From: an uncultured Eubacteriales bacterium
Lineage (GTDB): Bacteria > Bacillota > Clostridia > Monoglobales > Monoglobaceae
DNA length: 7,534 nt
Assembly: GCA_905205855.1 (NCBI GenBank)
Contig: CAJLFL010000089.1
Span: 1-7,534 of the forward strand
Direction: 5' to 3'
Shown here: one piece after another, positions 1 to 6,385 of the stretch
Layout of the letters: the number at the start of each line of letters is the position of its first letter
How positions within the stretch are numbered: position 1 is the first letter of the stretch
Program-made: the position numbers and the translations under genes
Notes under the pieces: generated by a model
The model's input: only the letters and a program-made list of their open reading frames with translations
What the model was told of the DNA's origin: nothing
The model's database searches: none

Positions 1-2
1 GC

Positions 3-65
3 GAGACCGGAGTCTTGAGAACGCATAAAAACACAGCCGCAGAGTACATCTCATCCCTTATGTAA
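3..65 (+). CDS. Possible 3' end of an upstream gene (partial)
   Basis: The third forward frame is open from the window edge and ends at TAA 63-65, giving 20 residues that finish with EYISSLM. I do not recognise the family from so short a tail. Support is limited: 20 open codons are quite likely by chance. The other two forward frames stop within 30 bases, the codons used look normal, and the next gene lies on the same strand about 100 bases downstream behind its own promoter. A minus-strand reading from ATG at 47-49 is also open to the window edge and has a weak AAGGG upstream, so the opposite orientation is not excluded. No clear terminator follows the TAA. Confidence 0.4.
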   Translation, partial: ETGVLRTHKNTAAEYISSLM

Positions 66-105
66 TTCAAAATCAAAATTTAACATAGATTTTTATAAAT
101 AATTA

Positions 106-134
106 TGGAAATTTTTTTAATAATGTGATACAAT
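106..134 (+). promoter_or_regulatory. Sigma-A-like promoter upstream of the ydcF-like gene
   Basis: A -35-like TGGAAA (106-111) lies 17 bases upstream of a -10-like TACAAT (129-134). The -10 is preceded directly by TGA (126-128), an extended -10 element. Transcription would start near 141, giving a leader of roughly 27 bases before the ATG at 168. The -10 matches 5 of 6 consensus bases and the -35 matches 4 of 6. This is a sequence-pattern call only. Confidence 0.6.
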
Positions 135-167
135 AAGCATAATAACAAAAGAAAGGATTGTGGCAGA

Positions 168-758
168 ATGAAGCATAAAACGCTGAAAGCCGCGATTGCA
201 CTTGTACTGCTTGCGCTGACAGCGGTGCTTTTCTGGATTGGCGGAATCATAATGAACGGTTCGGCATCGGATACGCTGCTGCAAGGAGAAATTGTTGATT
301 ATGTGATAATACCCGGCTGCGCCCTTGACGGCAGACTGCCCGGAAAATGTCTGCAGACGCGTATCGACACCGCCGTGGAATATCTGCGCGGACATTCCTT
401 AAGTATGGTTGTCTGCTCCGGTGGACAAGGTAATGATGAGGAAATTTCTGAAGCGGAGGCGATTTCAGAAGAACTCCAAAGGCGCGGAATCCCCAAACGC
501 AGAATAATTCTTGAAGACAAATCTACAAGCACGTATGAAAATTTTTTGTTTTCAAAGCAGATTCTTGACAAAAGAAAAGGCGATACTCCTTATAGGATTG
601 CTGCCGTAACAAATGACTTTCATGTATACAGGGCACGGCGCATTGCCCAGACTGTGGGATTTGACCAACCTGCAATGCTTGCGGCGCAGTCGACAGCCGG
701 GACTTTTTATCCGGGGTTTTTCAGGGAAATTATAATAGTTGCTGTGAAGCTAATCTGA
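168..758 (+). CDS. DUF218 / YdcF-SanA-ElyC family protein, membrane anchored
   Basis: The 196-residue protein has an N-terminal membrane segment (about residues 8-30) after a short Lys-rich start, so it is probably anchored with the main domain outside the membrane. The rest is a DUF218 domain showing the family landmarks: VIIPGC (46-51), R65 in a Rid-type motif, SGGQG (84-88), SEAEA (94-98), EDKSTSTYEN (116-125) and NDFHVYRA (149-156), then a REI tail near the end. Relatives include E. coli SanA and ElyC, linked to envelope integrity and peptidoglycan or lipid-carrier metabolism, and YdcF, reported to bind S-adenosylmethionine. The reaction is not established for the family, so no specific activity is claimed. 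The ATG at 168 follows GAAAGGA (151-157) by 10 bases. hppA begins 71 bases downstream without an obvious terminator between them, so read-through is possible. The length is normal for the family and the gene looks intact. Confidence 0.9.
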   Translation: MKHKTLKAAIALVLLALTAVLFWIGGIIMNGSASDTLLQGEIVDYVIIPGCALDGRLPGKCLQTRIDTAVEYLRGHSLSMVVCSGGQGNDEEISEAEAISEELQRRGIPKRRIILEDKSTSTYENFLFSKQILDKRKGDTPYRIAAVTNDFHVYRARRIAQTVGFDQPAMLAAQSTAGTFYPGFFREIIIVAVKLI

Positions 759-780
759 TATAGTTTATATAGAATATAAT
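756..780 (+). promoter_or_regulatory. Candidate -10 elements for hppA in the AT-rich gap
   Basis: Two -10-like hexamers sit in the ydcF-hppA gap: TATAGT (759-764) preceded by TGA, an extended -10 overlapping the ydcF stop codon, and a perfect TATAAT (775-780). Neither has a good -35 at 16-18 bases, and in DNA this AT-rich such hexamers arise often by chance. hppA may have its own promoter here, or it may be transcribed from the promoter at 106-134. Confidence 0.25.
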
Positions 781-814
781 TTATTTGGTAATAATAAAAT
801 ATATATATAAAAAA

Positions 815-821
815 AGAGAGG
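815..821 (+). promoter_or_regulatory. Ribosome binding site that sets the hppA start
   Basis: AGAGAGG lies 8 bases upstream of the first of two consecutive ATG codons (830 and 833). The reading frame stays open further upstream to a TTG at 785, but that extension has no SD site, is rich in Lys and Tyr from an AT-repeat stretch, and would itself contain this site. The start at 830 is therefore preferred; 833 is possible. Confidence 0.7.
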
Positions 822-829
822 TTTATGTT

Positions 830-2932
830 ATGATGAATTTTGTAAACATCGCTCCGTTTTTAACATTGGCAGCGGCTGTTATCGGTCTGGTATTTGCGGC
901 ATACAAGTTCTATTGGGTAAAAGCAAAGCCGGAGGGTACGCCTCAGATGTCGGGGATTGCCGCAAAAATCCGCAAGGGTGCTATGGCATACCTCAAGCGC
1001 CAGTATAAGACTGTATCAATCTTCTTTATCTGTATGCTGGTTATACTGTGCGTTATGGCAAGTCTTGGCATGCTTACATGGTTTGTCCCCTTTGCATTTC
1101 TTTCGGGCGGATTCTTTTCCGGTCTTTCAGGCTTTGTCGGAATGAAAATTGCGACATACGCCAATGCCAGAACGGCAAACGGTGCACAGCAGGGACTTAA
1201 CAAAGGTCTGAAAATTGCGTTTTCAAGCGGAACAGTTATGGGACTTACGGTTGTAGGTCTTGGACTTTTGGACATAAGTGTATGGTTTATCATACTTCGT
1301 GCAATACTCGGCGATGACTCAAGCGCTATCATGAGCGCAATGCTTACCTTTGGTATGGGTGCCAGCTCAATGGCTCTGTTTGCGCGTGTCGGCGGCGGTA
1401 TATTTACCAAAGCGGCAGATGTCGGTGCGGATTTGGTCGGCAAGGTTGAAGCCGGAATCCCGGAGGACGATCCCAGAAACCCTGCAGTTATTGCCGATAA
1501 TGTAGGTGATAACGTAGGTGACGTTGCAGGTATGGGTGCCGATTTGTACGAATCCTATGTAGGCTCGGTAATCTCGGCAGGTGCACTTGCCGCTGCAGCA
1601 GGTCTTGGCTTTGCCGGTATTGTTATACCTATGCTTATTGCTGCAATCGGTATAATCGCATCAATTATCGGTACTTTCTTTGTAAGCACCAAAGAAGGCG
1701 CAACGCAGAAAAATCTTCTTTCTTCACTACGCAGAGGAACATATATCAGCTCCGCAGTTTCGGCTATCGGTTCTGCAATACTGATTTACAAGCTTATCCC
1801 TGAAAACACAGGTGTATTCTGGGCGGTTATTTCCGGACTTCTTGCAGGCGTGCTGATAGGCTTCTTTACTGAATACTTTACCTCTGATTCTTACAAACCG
1901 ACTCAAAAGCTTTCTGCATCCTCAGAAACAGGAAGCGCAACCATAATTATAGACGGTCTTGCACTTGGTATGCTCTCTACGGCTATTCCGGTAATCATAG
2001 TTGCAATATCGGTTATGATAAGTTATTTTGTATCCGGCGGTGCGGAAAGCTTTACTATGGGACTTTACGGCGTCGGAATTTCAGCAGTCGGAATGTTGTC
2101 AACTTTGGGTATAACCCTTGCAACCGATGCATACGGTCCTGTTGCCGATAACGCCGGCGGTATAGCAGAGATGGCAGGACTTGATGAATCCGTACGCGAA
2201 CGTACAGACGCACTTGACTCACTGGGTAATACCACTGCGGCTACCGGCAAGGGATTTGCTATAGGTTCTGCGGCTCTTACAGCCTTGGCACTTATCGTTT
2301 CTTATACCGACAAGGTTGAGGGACTCGGCGGAGTTCTGGATTTAAGACTTACCCAGCCGGCTGTTCTGATAGGCTTGTTTATCGGCGCAATGCTTCCTTT
2401 CTTGTTCAGTGCATTTACCATGCAGGCAGTAGGACGTGCGGCACAGAAGATAGTTGTTGAGGTTCGCCGTCAGTTCAGAGAAATTTCCGGTCTAATGGAG
2501 GGCAAGGCAGAGGCAGATTATGAAACCTGCGTAGATATTTGTACCCGTTCTTCGCTTAAAGAAATGATTCTGCCGGCAACATTAGGTATTGTTGCTCCGA
2601 TAGTTGTAGGTCTTGTACTTGGTGTAAACGGCGTTGTGGGAATGCTTGCCGGTGCGCTGGTATCAGGTTTTGTTGTTGCTATTATGATGGCAAATTCCGG
2701 CGGCGCATGGGATAATGCCAAAAAGTATATAGAAGCAGGCAACTTCGGCGGTAAAGGCTCTGAAAACCATAAGGCTGCCGTTGTGGGTGATACCGTAGGC
2801 GATCCGTTTAAGGATACCTCCGGTCCGTCGGTTAATATTCTGATAAAGCTTTTGACAATGGTATCAATAGTATTTGCCGGTCTGATAGTAAAATATAATC
2901 TGTTTGATATAATAACAAATATGTTTAAATAA
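830..2932 (+). CDS. hppA: K+-dependent membrane pyrophosphatase (Na+ and/or H+ pump)
   Basis: This integral membrane enzyme hydrolyses pyrophosphate to phosphate and pumps Na+ and/or H+ out of the cytoplasm. From the start at 830 it has 700 residues, normal for the family, which has 16 transmembrane helices. The substrate-site motifs are all visible: D197-x7-K205-x-E207, the repeated DNVGDNVGD (223-231), D433 and the DNAGG block (440-444), the GGAWDNAKK block around D628, and DTVGDPFKD (654-662). In GNTTAATGKG (466-475) the positions that separate the two known classes are A470 and G473. K+-independent enzymes have Lys and Thr there, so this is the K+-dependent class. E241, in ADLYESYVG, is at the helix-6 site typical of bacterial and archaeal enzymes, including all characterised Na+ pumps. 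Some K+-dependent H+ pumps share this glutamate, so the ion stays undecided. The gene ends 18 bases before a shared terminator. Confidence 0.97.
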   Translation: MMNFVNIAPFLTLAAAVIGLVFAAYKFYWVKAKPEGTPQMSGIAAKIRKGAMAYLKRQYKTVSIFFICMLVILCVMASLGMLTWFVPFAFLSGGFFSGLSGFVGMKIATYANARTANGAQQGLNKGLKIAFSSGTVMGLTVVGLGLLDISVWFIILRAILGDDSSAIMSAMLTFGMGASSMALFARVGGGIFTKAADVGADLVGKVEAGIPEDDPRNPAVIADNVGDNVGDVAGMGADLYESYVGSVISAGALAAAAGLGFAGIVIPMLIAAIGIIASIIGTFFVSTKEGATQKNLLSSLRRGTYISSAVSAIGSAILIYKLIPENTGVFWAVISGLLAGVLIGFFTEYFTSDSYKPTQKLSASSETGSATIIIDGLALGMLSTAIPVIIVAISVMISYFVSGGAESFTMGLYGVGISAVGMLSTLGITLATDAYGPVADNAGGIAEMAGLDESVRERTDALDSLGNTTAATGKGFAIGSAALTALALIVSYTDKVEGLGGVLDLRLTQPAVLIGLFIGAMLPFLFSAFTMQAVGRAAQKIVVEVRRQFREISGLMEGKAEADYETCVDICTRSSLKEMILPATLGIVAPIVVGLVLGVNGVVGMLAGALVSGFVVAIMMANSGGAWDNAKKYIEAGNFGGKGSENHKAAVVGDTVGDPFKDTSGPSVNILIKLLTMVSIVFAGLIVKYNLFDIITNMFK

Positions 2933-2950
2933 GATAAAAGATACAAAAAT

Positions 2951-2977
2951 AAAGGACAGTCGTTCGGCTGTCCTTTT
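2951..2977. terminator. Bidirectional intrinsic terminator between hppA and hup
   Basis: AAAGGACAG (2951-2959) pairs perfectly with CTGTCCTTT (2968-2976). Inside this, U2960-G2967 and C2961-G2966 can extend the stem to 11 bp around a GUUC tetraloop. The plus strand continues TTTTATTTATT and the minus strand continues TTTATTTTTG, so each strand has a U-rich tail after the hairpin. It lies between two convergent genes, 18 bases after the hppA stop and 12 bases after the hup stop, and can end both transcripts. Confidence 0.9.
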
Positions 2978-2989
2978 ATTTATTATGTC

Positions 2990-3265
2990 TTATTTATTAA
3001 CTAATGTCTTGAGAACACTGCCTGCTTTGAAGGTAGGAACCTTAGCAGCAGCAATCTTCATTTCTTCACCGGTCTGAGGATTTCTGCCAACTCTTGCAGC
3101 TCTCTCTCTAACCTCGAAGTTACCAAATCCAACTAACTGAACCTTTTCGCCTTTCTTTAATGCATCCTCAACAGAAGTAATAAATGCAGCCAATGCAGCT
3201 TCAGCATCTTTCTTGGACAGGTTTGCTTTTTCAGCAATAGCTGTTACCAATTCTTGCTTGTTCAT
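2990..3265 (-). CDS. hup: HU family nucleoid DNA-binding protein
   Basis: The 91-residue protein is a standard-length bacterial HU, a small dimer that binds DNA with little sequence preference, bends it and helps compact the nucleoid. The N-terminal helices (MNKQELVTAIAEKANLSKKDA, roughly the first 38 residues) form the dimer core. The HU signature runs from GFGNFEVRERAARVGRNPQTG (about 46-66), with R61-N62-P63 at the beta-arm tip whose proline wedges into the DNA minor groove. The end, PTFKAGSVLKTLVN, is also typical. The ATG at 3263-3265 is preceded by a strong AAAGGAG (3276-3282) at 10 bases. It lies downstream of ftsK on the same strand, across a 193-base gap with its own candidate promoter, and ends at the bidirectional hairpin. 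IHF is less likely because the sequence has HU-type arms and Firmicutes usually lack IHF. Confidence 0.97.
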   Translation of the reverse strand: MNKQELVTAIAEKANLSKKDAEAALAAFITSVEDALKKGEKVQLVGFGNFEVRERAARVGRNPQTGEEMKIAAAKVPTFKAGSVLKTLVNK

Positions 3266-3296
3266 TTCACCATATCTCCTTTAAATATTTAATTAA

Positions 3297-3310
3297 GTAA
3301 ATTTATTTAC
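3297..3310. repeat. 6-2-6 palindrome in the hup leader
   Basis: GTAAAT (3297-3302) and ATTTAC (3305-3310) form a perfect inverted repeat separated by TT. It sits just downstream of the predicted hup transcription start, between the -10 and the SD site, where a repressor could bind or a weak RNA hairpin could form. The region is very AT-rich, so chance is a real explanation. Confidence 0.35.
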
Positions 3311-3317
3311 TGCACTA

Positions 3318-3346
3318 ATTGTACTATAAAATTAATAAAATTACCA
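3318..3346 (-). promoter_or_regulatory. Candidate hup promoter
   Basis: Read on the minus strand, TGGTAA (3346-3341) is followed after 17 bases by TACAAT (3323-3318). Transcription would begin near 3311, giving a leader of about 45 bases. The -10 is good (5 of 6) and the -35 is weak (3 of 6). It overlaps a second -10-like TATAGT (3328-3323). The same layout, TGG(A/T)AA-17-TACAAT, is found upstream of the gene at 168. Confidence 0.5.
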
Positions 3347-3379
3347 GAATTTTTTTTGATTTACAGCAAATTTGTATAC

Positions 3380-3411
3380 TTGCACAATTTTCAAATATTT
3401 CGTTTGTGCAA
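3380..3411. repeat. Perfect 8-bp inverted repeat between ftsK and hup
   Basis: TTGCACAA (3380-3387) and TTGTGCAA (3404-3411) are exact reverse complements separated by 16 bases, and the spacer contains the small palindrome AAATATTT (3393-3400). No U-tract follows on either strand, so it does not look like an intrinsic terminator. It lies about 34 bases upstream of the hup -35 and about 48 bases after the ftsK stop. It could be a paired protein-binding site or a hairpin protecting the ftsK mRNA end; neither is shown. Confidence 0.45.
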
Positions 3412-3458
3412 AATAAAAGGGTTTTTGTTGATTTTATGCCGTTTTACGGCGTTTTCTG

Positions 3459-6197
3459 TCATTCTTGTTCATTCATTTTCATTTCCAAAAACTCACTGCG
3501 CGATATAAGCACCTGTCTTGGTTTTGTCCCCTCATACGGGCCGATTATCCGACGCTCCTCCATCTGATCTATCAGACGTGCGGCACGCTGATAACCTATC
3601 TTGAAACGCCTTTGGAACATAGCGACCGATGCCTGTCCGTTTTCAAGAACCATCTCGACCGCCTGTAAAAACAGCTCATCCGGTCTGCCGCCTGAGCCGC
3701 TGCGCGGCTCATCATCGTCCGCCGAAGCAGAGGCTGATGCCCCCTCAAGACTTGCGTTTACTCTTTCCTGCTCACGCTGAATATTCTCGATTATCTCTGC
3801 GTCATAGTCCGCCTCGTATTGAGCCTTGATAAAGTTAATCACACGTTCTATCTCAGCATCGGATACGAAGTTTCCCTGTATACGCATGGGCTTCATGGCA
3901 CCGCTGGGGTTATAAAGCATATCACCCTTGCCCAAAAGCTTGTCTGCGCCCGGAGCATCAAGTATTGTACGGCTGTCAATCTGAGATGTAACATTAAAAG
4001 CTATACGCGACGGTATATTTGCCTTTATGACGCCTGTTATTACGTTTACGGTAGGACGCTGAGTTGCAATTACCAGATACATACCCGCGGCACGCGCCAA
4101 AGCGGCAAGGCGGTTTATGGCATTTTCAACCTCGCTGCGTGCGGCAATCATCAGATCGGCAAACTCGTCTATTATAATTACGATTTCAGGTAGCTTTGAC
4201 TCCGGTTCGCCGCGTTCTTCCATAAGCGCATTAAAGCCCTTCAGATTTCTCACGTTGTTGTCTTTGAGGAGGTTATAGCGGTTCTGCATTTCCGTCACCG
4301 CCCAGTTAAGTGCACCGGCGGCGTGCTTAGGATCGGTGACAACAGGTATCAGCAGATGCGGAATACCGTTGTATACGCCAAGTTCAACCATCTTTGGATC
4401 AACCATAATAAGCTTGACCTCATCGGGACGCGCCTTATAAAGTATACTCAGAATCAAAGAATTGATACATACGCTCTTACCCGATCCTGTCTGTCCTGCA
4501 ATAAGCACATGCGGGAACTTAGCTATATCGGCAACAACACAGCTGCCGGCTATATCCTTTCCGAGCGCAAACGCTGTTTTGGACTGGAAAGAAGTAAATT
4601 TTTCACTCTCAAGAACCTCTCTTATCGGTACGGGGCTTGGTGTGCTGTTCGGAATTTCAATACCTATTGCGGACTTTCCGGGGATAGGTGCTTCAATACG
4701 GACACCGGGGGCAGCAAGGCTGAGTGCAATATCATCTGCAAGGTTTATTATCTTTGAAACCTTAACACCGACTCCCGGCTGAAGCTCGAATCTTGTTACG
4801 GACGGCCCCTGTGTAATGTTTATTATCTTTGCCTCTACCTTGAAACTTCGCAGAGTATCAAGCAGCTTGTTCGCCTTTTCTTCAAGCTCACTCTTGATTT
4901 CGCTGCGTGTTTTTGACTGAGGCTTGGGCTTATCAAGCAGACTTGTGGTCGGCATACGATACCGGACTATCCGCTGCGGAGCAGCTGCGGATTCTGCAAC
5001 CTGGTTTTCTATTTGCTGCTCAGGCGTTGGTTCTTCACCGGACGCAGCCATACGCCTGCCGGCGTCAACCGCTCTGTCAAGAGAATGTCCTGCCTTTACT
5101 GCCACTTTTGTAAGAGAATCTAATACATCCTCCTGCTTTGCCTCAGACGGAGGAACAAATTCCTCATCATCCTCCGGATTCTTACGTTCCGTAATACTAC
5201 CGTCGGCTTCGGTAACAGGCAGTTCACTCATTGTTCCTGTTTTCATATTATCCAGAGAAAACGGCAAGTCATCCTCGGTATAGTCGTTAGTTTTGCTGTT
5301 ATCAGGCATAATATCGTCTAAAATTGAACTGTCCTCACGGATAACAAAGCGTTCTCCGGACGGCTGAGGCTCTTGTTCCGGTACATTGGCTTGTTTTTTG
5401 TCGCTTACCTGTTCGCCGCCCTTGAAATACTCTTTAAAGAACTTATTGTCTTTCTTCCCGGAAGTATGGAGTATATCCGTATTCTGTGGTTCCTCCGCTG
5501 CATGCTGACGCACTTCCGCAGAAGGTTTTGAAGTGTGTGCAAGCTTATTAAATACTGCACGCAGTGAAATTCCGGTAAGCATAATTGCAAGTATAAGTTC
5601 TGCGTCAGCTGCCATTTCCCCTGTGCCGGTTACTCCCAAAAGTCCGACAAGGATTCTGCACAGTCCGCCGCCTAAAACTCCGCCGCCATGACCTTGAGCA
5701 CCGCTTTGATAAAGTTCCGCTACCTGTTCGGCAAAACTGTTTGTTCCAAAGGTAGTATCGCCATAAAAAAGCGCTGATAAAACTGAGGTGGAAAGCATAA
5801 TGCCAAGCAGTATAAGCAATCGGCTTTTGCCCAATCCGCGGCGTTTGCTTATAAAGACATTTACACCGGTAAGAATTATAAAGATGCAGCTGACCGCGCT
5901 TGTGCCGCCAAGCAGTCCGTAAAACAATTTTTTTAAAAATTCTCCCACTGCGCCTGCTGTATCAGTGACAAAAGCAAAAAGAAGAAATATTCCAAAGGCA
6001 ATTATCAATATGCCTTTTACCTCATCCGATATGGTTGTTCTCTTTAATTCCATAGTTTTGTCAGGCTTTGGCTGACTTTTTTTAGAAGGTGATGCCGGCT
6101 TAGGTGCGGACGCCCTCTTTGCTGAAGACTTTTTTGCCGCAGTCGGCTTTGGCTTTGCCGAGGCTTGCTTTGGCTTTTTAGTGTTCTTCTGAGCCAT
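3459..6197 (-). CDS. ftsK: DNA translocase FtsK/SpoIIIE
   Basis: This 912-residue membrane-anchored motor pumps double-stranded DNA through the closing septum so that chromosomes segregate fully, in division and possibly sporulation. Domain order: a Lys/Ala/Pro/Ser-rich cytoplasmic tail (2-48); four or five membrane segments (about 62-82, 94-116, 125-145, then 175-190 and 200-217); a long polar, acidic linker (about 220-410); the FtsK alpha/beta motor; and a winged-helix gamma domain (about 838-897). Walker A is GQTGSGKS (568-575, K574) and Walker B ends IIIDE with D677 and E678. The gamma domain has the usual QRRFKIGYQRAARLIDQME block that reads orienting DNA sequences. The frame is open 21 codons further upstream, to 6260, but the SD site supports the ATG at 6197. 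Full-length motor features show the gene is intact. Whether it acts as FtsK, SpoIIIE or both cannot be told from sequence. Confidence 0.97.
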   Translation of the reverse strand: MAQKNTKKPKQASAKPKPTAAKKSSAKRASAPKPASPSKKSQPKPDKTMELKRTTISDEVKGILIIAFGIFLLFAFVTDTAGAVGEFLKKLFYGLLGGTSAVSCIFIILTGVNVFISKRRGLGKSRLLILLGIMLSTSVLSALFYGDTTFGTNSFAEQVAELYQSGAQGHGGGVLGGGLCRILVGLLGVTGTGEMAADAELILAIMLTGISLRAVFNKLAHTSKPSAEVRQHAAEEPQNTDILHTSGKKDNKFFKEYFKGGEQVSDKKQANVPEQEPQPSGERFVIREDSSILDDIMPDNSKTNDYTEDDLPFSLDNMKTGTMSELPVTEADGSITERKNPEDDEEFVPPSEAKQEDVLDSLTKVAVKAGHSLDRAVDAGRRMAASGEEPTPEQQIENQVAESAAAPQRIVRYRMPTTSLLDKPKPQSKTRSEIKSELEEKANKLLDTLRSFKVEAKIINITQGPSVTRFELQPGVGVKVSKIINLADDIALSLAAPGVRIEAPIPGKSAIGIEIPNSTPSPVPIREVLESEKFTSFQSKTAFALGKDIAGSCVVADIAKFPHVLIAGQTGSGKSVCINSLILSILYKARPDEVKLIMVDPKMVELGVYNGIPHLLIPVVTDPKHAAGALNWAVTEMQNRYNLLKDNNVRNLKGFNALMEERGEPESKLPEIVIIIDEFADLMIAARSEVENAINRLAALARAAGMYLVIATQRPTVNVITGVIKANIPSRIAFNVTSQIDSRTILDAPGADKLLGKGDMLYNPSGAMKPMRIQGNFVSDAEIERVINFIKAQYEADYDAEIIENIQREQERVNASLEGASASASADDDEPRSGSGGRPDELFLQAVEMVLENGQASVAMFQRRFKIGYQRAARLIDQMEERRIIGPYEGTKPRQVLISRSEFLEMKMNEQE

Positions 6198-6206
6198 AGC
6201 TTCGGT

Positions 6207-6213
6207 CTCCTTT
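6207..6213 (-). promoter_or_regulatory. Ribosome binding site that sets the ftsK start
   Basis: On the minus strand AAAGGAG lies 9 bases before the ATG at 6197-6195. The protein then starts MAQKNTKK, with a basic tail. The in-frame extension to 6260 would carry this SD site inside its coding sequence and overlaps the -10 candidate, so it is not used. Confidence 0.8.
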
Positions 6214-6242
6214 CGTAATTGGTGTATGTTGTTGTATATTAT

Positions 6243-6251
6243 ATAATACCA
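6243..6251 (-). promoter_or_regulatory. Candidate extended -10 promoter for ftsK
   Basis: The minus strand reads TGG followed directly by TATTAT (6251-6243), an extended -10 with 5 of 6 hexamer matches. An overlapping TATAAT (6243-6238) is present as well. No good -35 stands at 16-18 bases. Transcription would begin near 6236, giving a leader of roughly 40 bases. A separate promoter is expected because a strong terminator ends the upstream gene. Confidence 0.45.
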
Positions 6252-6324
6252 CAAAAACAAGGACTGAAATATTACAGTTTGCTTTCAATTATTGTAAATT
6301 CTGTCGAAGCAGCTGTATTATGCA

Positions 6325-6366
6325 AAAAAGCCTTAAACCAACGCCAACGCTGATTTAAGGCTTTTT
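6325..6366 (-). terminator. Strong intrinsic terminator after the ABC ATPase gene
   Basis: AAAAAGCCTTAAA (6325-6337) and TTTAAGGCTTTTT (6354-6366) form a perfect 13-bp stem with a 16-base loop. On the minus strand the right half of the stem runs into six T residues (6329-6324). It lies 19 bases after the stop of the ABC ATPase gene and upstream of the ftsK promoter region, so it separates the two transcription units. The stem is close to symmetric and could work on the plus strand, but no plus-strand gene precedes it. Confidence 0.9.
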
Positions 6367-6385
6367 ATAGTGTTCATGAATAATC

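Noticed and set aside
75..116. AAAATTT / AAATTTTT pairing as a terminator for the upstream partial gene
   Set aside because: The stem would be short and AU-only with a long loop, and it overlaps the -35 region of the promoter at 106-134.
765..779. TTATAT-AGA-ATATAA inverted repeat in the ydcF-hppA gap
   Set aside because: The stem is six A-T pairs in a region made almost wholly of A and T, so chance explains it and it is too weak to terminate transcription.
943..1443. Minus-strand open frame of 166 codons opposite hppA
   Set aside because: It is antisense to conserved pyrophosphatase sequence, has a Pro/Ile/Ser-biased composition and shows no recognisable family.
3438..3450. Hairpin GCCGT-TTT-ACGGC just after the ftsK stop, as an ftsK terminator
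   Set aside because: The stem is only 5 bp and on the ftsK strand it is followed by ATAAAATCAAC rather than a U-tract. The T-rich side is on the plus strand, where no gene precedes it.
3319..3567. Plus-strand open frame of 82 codons across the hup promoter and the ftsK 3' end
   Set aside because: It starts at a TTG without an SD site, overlaps the hup promoter and the end of ftsK on the other strand, and shows no recognisable domain.
3819..5283. Several plus-strand open frames of 68-144 codons opposite ftsK
   Set aside because: They are antisense to an intact, well-recognised gene, rich in Cys, Tyr or Ser in ways typical of antisense frames, and lack domains.
6338..6349. Tandem CCAACG-CCAACG in the loop of the 6325-6366 terminator
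   Set aside because: Two copies of a 6-mer in a loop are too little to call a repeat element; no further copies were noticed nearby.
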